Of a DNA stretch of 64,000 bases, positions 43,471 through 51,735 are shown piece by piece. Below the pieces are notes generated by a model, which searched no databases, was not told the DNA's origin, and saw nothing but the letters and a program-made list of their open reading frames with translations. Source of the DNA: Phymorhynchus buccinoides (Eukaryota > Mollusca > Gastropoda > Neogastropoda > Raphitomidae); contig CM065704.1 in NCBI GenBank assembly GCA_017654935.2, positions 27,124,824 to 27,188,823 of the forward strand, written 5' to 3'. Positions within the stretch are counted from its first letter, which is position 1. Each line of letters begins with the position of its first letter. The position numbers were made by a program, and so were the translations under genes.

Positions 43471-43548
<78 letters not shown>
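43380..43548. repeat. (CA)n microsatellite
   Basis: Long CA array with CGCA interruptions. Apparent open frames here are repeat artefacts. Confidence 0.97.
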
Positions 43549-43551
<3 letters not shown>

Positions 43552-43611
43552 TTCAGTACATTTTCTAATTTCTTAGCTTATATATAGCAATTGATTGTCT
43601 CAAATGGTTAT

Positions 43612-43765
43612 TTCAGTAAATTTGCAAATTTTCTGGACCTCCAAATCAGGAAAATTTGCAAATTTCATAAAAACTGTTAGGAAATTTGCAAAATCCCTGA
43701 GTGAAACAGGAAATTTGCAAATTCCCTGAAAATTTTAGGAAATTTGCAAATTTCCTGGTTTTGTA
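43612..43765. repeat. tandem array of a palindromic AATTTGCAAATT word
   Basis: Five units of about 29-34 bases, each centred on GGAAATTTGCAAATTTCC or a near variant, with spacers containing CTG. The word is its own reverse complement, so the array can fold as a series of hairpins. Confidence 0.8.
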
Positions 43766-43915
43766 AATTTACTGTAACATATATATAAAGAACGGAAGTA
43801 AAGCAATGGAAGGTAAACAAAATTGAATCACAGTTTTCAGTGTCCATTTCAGCCGTTAATCACCCTCCAAAGTCTCCAGCACGCGTTCGACCAAACACTC
43901 ATTCACGTGAACACA

Positions 43916-43951
<36 letters not shown>

Positions 43952-43997
43952 TTCATACACCAATCTCTTCAGTCTACACTCAACACATGCAGACAGG
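43766..43997. other. no gene seen; short CA array
   Basis: Contains a CA microsatellite at 43918-43950. Confidence 0.5.
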
Positions 43998-44523
43998 TCA
44001 GCGGCTGGTCCCTGCGTTGTGGAGGCGTACTGCAGTAGGCATGAAGGACTGCCGGAAGCGGTTGGTGCCCGAGAAGAAACTCCTGATGCGCCCAGCAGCC
44101 GACTCCCTCTTCGAGGCACGTTCTTGCAGGTCAGCATGGAGCGGGTGGATAGGGTCCTCCTGGATCCTCCTCACCTTGGCCTCACCCTCTAGATTAGAAG
44201 GGTTACCATCCTTACCAGGCGCCTTGCCACAGGTCATTGGTGTCCTTCTGGACTTCTTCTACTGATTGTGGATCATCTTGTTCATCGATGGTTGGCTGCT
44301 GAGGGATCTGATCTAGTTCAGCCTGTTCAACTGAAGATGGTCTGTTCAGGAGTTGGCTGAAATGTTCCTTCCACCTGTTGTCGATGCCTGCCTTGTCCTT
44401 GACAATGAAGGCCCCATCTGCTGACAGCAAGGGACGAGGCCAGATATTGATGGACCAAAAACAGTCTTGATGGAGATGAAAACTGCTTAGAGTTGTTGCT
44501 GTGAGCAAGGCCTTGGATCTCAT
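43998..44523 (-). mobile_element. LINE fragments, family L3 and a terminal piece
   Basis: The minus strand from about 44440 gives the start of the reverse transcriptase of the 24985-26082 family: LLSADGAFIVKDKAGIDNRW, EHFSQLLNRPSSVEQAELDQ, SVEEVQKDTNDL, then GKAPGKDGNP at about 44220. Immediately after, the sequence jumps to a C-terminal-type segment (SGTNRFRQSFMPTAVRLHNA, about 44080-44020). The middle of the element is deleted. Confidence 0.65.
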
Positions 44524-44639
44524 CAGTTTTCTTATCCTACCACTATCCTTGCATCGCTCTGATTCTCTTTGGGCTGAGGCCTGGTGTGATTTGAACCTCG
44601 GTTGTTGTTTTTATGCTGAGCGTATCTTTCTGCCATTCT

Positions 44640-45190
44640 ATGAATGCCCTGTTCTTTTTTTTAGTTGGTCACGTTTGGGAAAGCCAATGTGTATCTATAG
44701 TACTAAGATTTTCTTGCTTTAATTTATACAACGATTGATGGATTGTTTCTTGCAGGGTTGGAACAGTGATGTTTTACGTGATTGCTATACTTTCTATTAT
44801 ATAATTATTTCGGATTCGTTCCCACCTTCCGTCGTGCAGTTTTTACAAAATTGAGAGCATGGCTATTAGAAAAGTCCTTGTGCGATTTCGACTAGGTGTG
44901 TCTCCTAAAACAAATAACAAATATGGTTATGCTGCATGCTTGATCTCCTGACGCTCTGTATTGCCCTATTTCTTCCAATGCTTTAGAATCTGAATTTCAT
45001 TTTGACCTTGTATACGCAATTACGCTTTGCTTTGTGGGACGTTTTCCCCGGTGGAAACTAAAAAATGTTACCCGGTACTCTCCTTGGATTATGCTGATAA
45101 AAAAATCATAAATTATGTTTATAGGGTCTAATGTCAACAGTTTTGAAAGTGTATGTACTTTTCCCGAGCAAACAGATAGATACACACACA
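44640..45190 (+). mobile_element. decayed LINE C-terminal fragment, L1a/L1b-like
   Basis: Across several frames the plus strand gives IRKVLVRFRLGVSP (about 44870-44910) and a CPIS...EFHFDLVY remnant of the C-terminal knuckle, matching the equivalent region of the elements at 8491 and 34164. Heavily mutated; the left end is uncertain. Confidence 0.4.
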
Positions 45191-45823
45191 CAGATACACA
45201 GGGTAAATTTTATTATAATATATGAATAAATCATAAGGGTCAACGGTGTTGCTCAGAAAACTACAAACTGAACAGTCTCAAAATGAAACATTAGCTTTAG
45301 AGCACTTATTATTTTTAAAAAAGGCATCAAGAAATTATCTTTATAGAGAGGGGGGGGGGATCATTTGGCTAGCGCCCTTCATCATTACTGAGTCAGTTAA
45401 TAAGAGGTTGAATAATTTCGTTGTACATCACTGTCCACTCGTTACAACTACAATTCTAAAGGCATTATTATTATTACTTTATAAAAGACCCACCCTACGA
45501 CCCCACTCCCATACAAAAATACGTCCTTGACGCCGTTTTATATAGGCCAAAGGTTTATGCAAAATGAGTGTTCTTATATTTAATTTTCAGAGCATTCAGT
45601 TTGTATTCAGATATATAAACACTGGCTGAATATATTACATCTCCAGTTTTGATTATGCTAAATTTGGTATGATCTAATTCGGTTTAATTCAGTTTTATGT
45701 GTATAGCATTACATTTTGTGGGAAATATTAATTACAATATATGGCCTACAACTGATTCGACTTCTTTACAGCTAAATATTCAACATACTACACATAATAA
45801 TATCATTCCCCCAAACAAATTAC
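45191..45823. other. no gene seen
   Basis: AT-rich intronic sequence with a poly-G run near 45352. Nothing was recognised. Confidence 0.4.
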
Positions 45824-46429
45824 CCATATGAAATCCGTTTTCTGTCCTCTTAAGCCAGTTCACGTAAAAGCCTTTTTTCTTGATGGTCAACTGAATCCCA
45901 TAAGGGGCCGTGAAGTTTCGTATCACAATGCTGAAATTTAGAAGGCCCGATTTTTCGTAGCCCAGAGCGTCATAGTGGAAAAAATAAGGAGAAACCCAGT
46001 TTTCACAACCATTTCTTTTGTATGATGACTTATAATCAACGCCTATTGTTTCAAAAATTTCAATGTAGTTTTGCTGCGAGCAGGTTTGGTTTACAAAACG
46101 CATTCTTAAATGCGTTCTGCGTTTTACAGTCGACTCAAAGTGACAAACAATGCCAGCATTCATTGAAAAAGGTTGTTGATTGACCGGCTGTTGTTGCGGT
46201 TGTAGATATGAAATCTGCAAGTGTTTTACAAGGTCTTCTTCCAAGCGGATGGTTTGGTTTTGTCTAAAACATGCGGTGAGATTTTGCGTGGAAAAATCCA
46301 CACGCTGGGACTGCTTCAGCCTAACCCCACCCCACCCCCTTGAGCACTGGAATTAGACAACAAATAAACGAACAGCACTGCCACTGTGGACACCGAGCAC
46401 TTGGGTGTTACTAGGAAAAGGCAAGACAT
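45824..46429 (-). CDS. probable receptor first exon: signal peptide and CUB-like domain, one frame break
   Basis: An ATG at 46429-46427 in good context (CAACATG) opens a typical signal peptide, MSCLFLVTPK... with a hydrophobic core STVAVLFVYLL and a SNSSAQG cleavage region. About 30 codons on, the frame closes in a G-rich run (46326-46345). One extra base there would continue directly into the long open frame (from about 46345) that encodes a CUB-like region: GIVCHFESTVKRRTHLRMRF, cysteines, NYIEIFETIG, FSIVIRNF, YGIQLTIKK. The exon ends at donor G|GTAATT (45824/45823), phase 1, matching the CUB exon at 38971. The break may be a homopolymer error or a real lesion. An independent secreted protein cannot be excluded. 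Confidence 0.55.
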
Positions 46430-46800
46430 GTTGAGTTGTTATTGTTGTGTGAGTGTCACTCGTTTCGTTGTTTTACTGTGGAATGGTTTGTGCTTGATCA
46501 ATCGCGTGATCTTTATAGCAGTTTAATTCGTGCGTGCAGCAAGAAAGCAAAAGACTGAACCGATGAATTATCTCAGGAAGTAAGTCACCACACACACTAA
46601 ACTTAGCGGCGCGCACACGCACACGGCACCCGCACGACGCACACAAGAACACGCGTGGAATAAATCAAACTGGTTGGAATTCTTTATCACCTGGTGCGGG
46701 TATTGTCGTTCCGAAAACAAAATGTACTTTTTCACATCGCAGAACAGTTACAGTAATTGCTTGTTCACTGTTGATTTATGTAGGGCCTACATGTTTTTTG
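46430..46800. promoter_or_regulatory. putative 5' flank of receptor gene
   Basis: This stretch lies immediately upstream (minus strand) of the first exon. I see no clear TATA box or other core promoter element. Confidence 0.25.
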
Positions 46801-46807
46801 AAATCGT

Positions 46808-47700
46808 GATGAGAGAGAGAGGGAGAGAGAGACGAAGAGAGAGAGAGAAAGGGAGAGAGAGTGGGATAGACGTGGGTGGAGGTCGGAAGGGCGAGGAGAG
46901 GAGGAGGGAGGGATCGAGAGGGAGAGGGGGGGAAGGAAGACGAGAGAGGGGTGGGAAGGCCGAGAGAGAGATGAGGTGAGGAGAGGGGGGGGGGCGAGGG
47001 GCCGGAGAGAGAGGAAGAGAGGAGAGAGAGGGACAAGAGGTAGGAGAGCAGGCCCCCCCCCCCCCCGAGGGGAGGGATAGAGGGAGAGGGAGTTAGGGTG
47101 GAGGGGAGAGAGAGGGAGCTAGAGAGAGGAGAGGGGGGGAGAGAGAGATGGTGAAGGAGAGGATGGAGGGGAGGGACGGCGACGCGGAGAGATGGTGGGA
47201 ACGGGAGAGAGGTTGGGGAGGGATAGGAGGAGTTGAGGAGGGGGAGAGGAGAGAGAGCGGAGAGAGAGATGGATGAGAAAGGAGAGGGGAGGAGAGGCGG
47301 GAGATGAGAGAGAGAGAGAGAGGGAGGGAGGGAGAGAGAGAGGGAGAGGAGAGAGACAGGTACACTGAGGGACAGACACAGAGAGGGGAAGAGATCTGAG
47401 AGAGAGGAGAGGAGCGAGAGGCTGGAGGAGGGGGTATGCGGGGCGGAGAGAGCTGAGACAGAGGAGGAGAGGGGGATGGAGCGGAGGGGAGGAGGCAGGA
47501 GAGGGGATTGCAGGGGAATGAGAGAGAGACGAGGAGGAGGAGAGAGAGAATTGAATCTAGATTCTGAGGACAAGAGAATTAAGCATCAAGCTAGAGAGGA
47601 AAAAAGAAAGTGAGAGGAGAGGGACGAGGGACTGACAGAGGGGAGAGAGAGAGAAGTGGACAGAGAGGAGGGAGGAGAGAGAGAGAGTAAGAGACATCTC
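46808..47700. repeat. GA-rich low-complexity tract
   Basis: About 900 bases of irregular GAGAGG/GGAGG purine sequence, almost free of pyrimidines, with a poly-C run at 47054-47066. The long serine/leucine/proline minus-strand open frame (47573-46776) is compositional, not a gene. Confidence 0.95.
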
Positions 47701-48617
47701 CTCTTATTGTCTCTCCACCTCTTTTCGACTCGTTTTTTTTCTCTTTATTGACGGAGGACAGGAGTGGAAGGGGGTGGGGGGAAGGAGCGAGAGAGTGTGT
47801 GAGAAGTGTGTGTGTGTAGTGTGTGTGGTGTGTGGTGTGTTGGTGGGTTCGTTTAGTTAACTCTTAAAAGATTGAGGCTAAAATTTACACTAGGCCATAC
47901 TGCTACATGAAAATAAAAAGAAATACGCGGTTCGCTAGTAAATTCTACTGTGTGTCCCGTGCTTCGAACTGTGAAACACTTGGCAATTGTGGGCATCAAA
48001 CTACATACATAGGCGTACACTCTAAACTGGCTAAATTGTACTTTAACCACCCCAACACATTATATATACTATACTATTTTGTGGCGGTACCATAGCCAAT
48101 GAGGTTTACCCGAGGCGTGGGTACCGCTACAACATATCTATATTGTTAAAAAAAACTCGAGGACTTTACTGGTGTTGTAGAGCCTCCTGAGCATTGCCTC
48201 CAGTATTGTCCCCACAATCTTTTTATTTACAATTGCCCCAGATGTGTCTATGACCGAGAGGACGTAGCATCGAAATGTTGTCTATAGTAGCCTAATTACA
48301 AACTACGCTCTCTTTTTTTTAAAGGATGAGTTTTTGCAAGAAACAAGTCAAGATCACAAGGAAAGACAGCCTTTTCGAGGATTGGAACATTCACTTTGCT
48401 CTGGCTTCCTAGAAATCAAACCGTCAAAAAAAAAAATGCGGCGATTCCTCCTTGGGGGAGAATGCCGGAGAGAGGAAAAGAAGTGAGAAGAAGCCATTTT
48501 GGACGGTGTGGGTGGAGGTCACTCATTGTGGTTGAAGCTTTTTCTTTTTGTAGTTTACAGTAAAAAAACAAACTGGAGCTATTTTCTTTGTTGTGAGCGA
48601 AACCTTTAGGTAAAATA
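47701..48617. other. no gene seen; dispersed repeat at 48135-48250
   Basis: A segment of about 110 bases at 48135-48250 (GGACTTTACTGGTGTTG word) is repeated in reverse orientation at 60845-60955. Otherwise nothing was recognised. Confidence 0.55.
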
Positions 48618-49865
48618 TACTACTGGCAAAAAGTTACGGTCCAGCTCTCATTTTGACGTCCCTTCTTGTTATTGTAATTAATAGACCTGAAACAAATTAA
48701 CAATTACCCAAACCCTGTTACAAACATTGACCAGACACACCTCAATGGATGCACAACACCAAACAACCCAATGCTTTACAAGATGGGGTTCAGCTGCACG
48801 TGCCAAAAGCATGAAAATTCTGCAATATGTGTGGCTGTGGTAGCAAATGTGTTTGAAAAAAGGGCGAAGTGTCCATGTTGGTTCATGATGCACGTGCAAG
48901 GCACGTCTAAGATGAACACATTTCAGCCGTCTTTGGCTATAAATCAGTAGACTGAATAGCCTTTCAAGCCAGTTAAAAAAGCATGGCTCATAGGCAAAGA
49001 CTGGACACTGCAGATCGTGGACGCGCCTTAGCGTTGATTGACGAGGGGATTTCTGACCGCGATGTTGCCAGGCGTCTCAACGTGTCTCACTCCGTTATCC
49101 AACGTCTCTTAGAGAGGTTCCAGGCAACTGGAAGTGTACAGGATCGGTCACGACCAGGTCGTCCTCGGTGTACCAACAGACAGGATGACCGATTCCTCAT
49201 GCTGTCCGCCCTACGCAATCGGACCGTCACCTCATCCACCCTGAGGCGTGAGCTCATGCAGGCTTCGAACGTCAATGTCAGCAGAAGGACAGTTTGCGAC
49301 CCCTGATCCAGCCCGCTCTTCAGGCAATGGGTAACGCTGCTGTTCTGCAAGACGACAATGCCCGTCCACATCGAACCCGTGTTGTGGACGATTATCTACA
49401 GCAACAGGGGATGCAGTGGCCATCTCGTTCACCCGATCTGGCTCCAATTGAGCACCTTTGGGATGTCCTTGGCCGGAGGGTATCCAACAACCACCCCCAT
49501 CCTGTTGACGTGGCCCAGCTTATTATTTTCCTTCAGCAGGAGTGGCAGGCCATACCGCAGGACACTCTACGGACCCTGGTGGACTCCATGCGTCGACGCT
49601 GCGCTGAATGCCTGGCAGCAAACGGTGGCCACACGCGGTACTGAGTGGTGCAGTTTTCACCAGTGGCTTTTGTGACTTTGCTGAAGGAGGGTGACTGGAC
49701 ATTAAAGCTCACTGTTCGTGTCCGAATTGTTGATTTCGTTCAATGTTGAATTGAATTTGTTGAATAAATTTGAATCATTCTGAAAAAGTTTTTCTTGAAA
49801 TTTGCTGTGGTGTTGTGGTCTGGGAGACGTCATTGGAAGTGGCCCATAACGTTTTGCCAGTAGTA
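48618..49865 (+). mobile_element. Tc1-like DNA transposon, internally deleted
   Basis: The termini TACTACTGGCAAAAAGTTA (48618) and the reverse complement of GTTTTGCCAGTAGTA (49851-49865) are flanked by TA. Transposase frame 1 (48983-49306) carries the paired helix-turn-helix region (RGRALALIDEGISDRDVARR, SRPGRP hook). After a junction at about 49305 a shifted frame (to 49644) gives LQDDNARPHRTR and the terminal DLAPIEHLWDVLGRR, that is, the second Asp and Glu of the DD34E catalytic core. The segment with the first catalytic Asp is missing, so it is non-autonomous. Poly-A words (AATAAA, 49763) follow the stop. Confidence 0.92.
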
Positions 49866-50399
49866 AAAAAAAAAGATAAATAAAAAGACTTGTATTGTAA
49901 AATTTTCGTGCAAACGATTTGGTCTAAACTCAGGCGGCCATTAGAAAAGAGAAAGCACATGTCTTCTCTTTCAATGGAAAGAATTTGACTTCCAGCACCT
50001 CCGCCAAGGAGGAATCGCCGATTTGACGGTTTGATTTTGGAAACCAGAGCAAAGTGAGTGTTGCAATCTCTGTAAAGGGTGTTTTCCTGGTGATCTCGGC
50101 GTGTTTCTTGCAAAAGCTCATCCGTCAGGGTGCCCCTTTAAGGGTACATTTTTGACTCTTTTTTAAAGTTGTAAACGTTTTCGGATGCACTTGGCTTTGA
50201 TTGCGTTGTTTAGATGAACAAAAATAAATGCACTGAAAGGTTGAATTTATATTTTAAAATAAAATAAAATGGTGCTCATAAATTTAAAAAAATCGTCCGC
50301 TAGACGTGGCTTTGAGTTGCGTCAAAAGTGGAAATGACGACATAGAACTGGATTGCGAAAGTAAAACAACGGTTTTTTGGGTCCAACTAAAAATGACTA
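49866..50399. other. no gene seen
   Basis: Unique sequence without recognised coding potential. It precedes the THAP-like fragment. Confidence 0.4.
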
Positions 50400-50575
50400 G
50401 AGCTCTCTCTCGGTGCTTTGAAGAACAAGTACCCAGATCATGCTGCACATTTCACAGGTTTCCTTTCAAAGATCCAGCTCGGCTGCGAAAATGGGTGGAA
50501 AACATGAACAGCCAATGTTGTCATCGCTCTGCCACTCTTCATCTTCTTTCAACATCTTCTGTTTCTGTAGAATAG
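50400..50575 (+). pseudogene. THAP-type zinc-finger remnant
   Basis: The plus frame gives CCTFHRFPFKDPARLRKW then VENMNSQC (about 50441-50517). F-H-R-F-P followed by a W-V is the hallmark of THAP DNA-binding fingers in P-element transposases and host THAP proteins. The upstream C-x-C pair is poorly preserved and the C-terminal C-x2-H is not seen, so it is a partial exon or dead fragment. Confidence 0.45.
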
Positions 50576-50627
50576 AATAGACCCCCTAATTTGCTGGCTT
50601 CCGTTGTGAAGAGTATATGCTACCTCT

Positions 50628-50922
50628 ATGAGATAAGTAGTCCTAGCCGCGTAGCCAATCAGAATCGTTTGTTTGTCCGCCATTGTGAATCATTACGAAA
50701 CTAAGTGCATGGCTTTGTACATCGATTTCTCTGCAAATATGTAGATTTACACCCTCCTGCTCTATTTCTTGTTCTTTCCGTGGTTAGGGATAGGGTTAGG
50801 GTTAGGGCTAGGGTTAGTAGTAACAAACATACTGTCCCCTATACTGTCTTTGGTAGTAATCACGTGAGATAAGTAACTGTTCTAATGCGCATGCGCAGAG
50901 GTAAATACGACTACTTATTTAT
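50628..50922. mobile_element. MITE carrying telomere-like TTAGGG block (copy 1)
   Basis: The ends ATAAGTAGTC (50633) and GACTACTTAT (50909-50918) are inverted. The interior matches 56828-57105 across GTAGCCAATCAGAATCGTTT and GTCCGCCATTGTGAAT, and contains AGGGTTAGGGTTAGGGCTAG at about 50790-50815. Confidence 0.7.
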
Positions 50923-51245
50923 CGTGACACCGTCTTAGTTTTCCCTACGTCATAGAACATAATTACGTCATAGTAACATGTCGCCTTGTCGAACACGGCG
51001 CTTAAAACATGTTAACAACAAATCATTATAATTACCGCCCCAGATGAGTTGGAGACTAACAAGATATAGCCAAAAAAGGTGAGAAAACTTTATTCATCAA
51101 CCTACAGTAGTCAACAAAAGCTTATTTGTTTCGCGGAGAGCCGATTTAAAACAATCTTTCAGCCAACAGAGCCCGGCCCCACCCTATGGCTTGTACCCAC
51201 GTGTCGTCATATCCGGCCACAAGGAGCGCTCCATAGTATGGGAGA

Positions 51246-51475
51246 CCGCCATCTTAGTCAGTAACTTTGTTTGAAAAATGCCCGATTGATGCTGTTTACA
51301 CGTTTAAATTCTGATCGCTTCTCGGCCTTTTGGCTAAGACAGTGATTCAGGAACATAAATTTTTGTTTATACCCTGGTTGGTTTGTTCAGCCCGTCGTAC
51401 ATGGCGAAAGCCGATACGCGACGTTAATCTGAACTTCCATCCTGTTTACACACAAATCTGACTAAGATGGCGACA
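51246..51475. repeat. inverted repeat bracketing the U2-headed SINE
   Basis: CGCCATCTTAGTCAG (51248-51262) is exactly inverted as CTGACTAAGATGGCG (51460-51474). Removing the SINE and one target repeat leaves a small hairpin element of about 80 bases, so the SINE is nested in it. Confidence 0.65.
51302..51441 (+). mobile_element. U2 snRNA-headed SINE (copy 1)
   Basis: A 126-base core (51314-51439) starts ATCGCTTCTCGGCCTTTT and continues GGCTAAGA, the 5' end of U2 snRNA, then changes to a non-U2 body (TTTATACCCTGGTTGGTT, CGAAAGCCGATACGCG, CTGAACTTCCA). The core is repeated at 57623-57748 with a single difference. CTGTTTACAC lies at both 51292-51301 and 51442-51451, a 10-base target duplication. 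There is no poly-A tail. U2-derived SINEs are known in some vertebrates; I do not recognise this family. Confidence 0.75.
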
Positions 51476-51735
51476 CTTTCGTTGGAAGGGTCGAGATGCG
51501 CACGCAGGTGGGCGGGAGCCATTAATCGAAGCCTGTTTGAGTGTTTATCCATGGCATTTACAAACCATCAAACTCTTCTTGACTGAAATGAAACATGTTG
51601 TCCATGATAAATTACATACTGGATTCTCAGTGACTGAAGTCACTGTTGGCGCATTTCTAGTTTTGTGCAACGTTTTCTCTTTTTTGTGTGCCTTTTCTGT
51701 TATGTTTCCATATCCTCTTATTGTCAGTGTGGTTA
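51476..51735. other. no gene seen
   Basis: Short unique stretch before the pogo-like composite. Confidence 0.35.

Noticed and set aside
46776..47573. 265-residue serine/proline/leucine-rich open frame
   Set aside because: It is the complement of a GA-rich low-complexity tract; the composition alone explains the absence of stops.
51314..51439. Genuine U2 snRNA gene
   Set aside because: Only the first 26 or so bases match U2; the branch-recognition region, Sm site and 3' stem-loops are absent.
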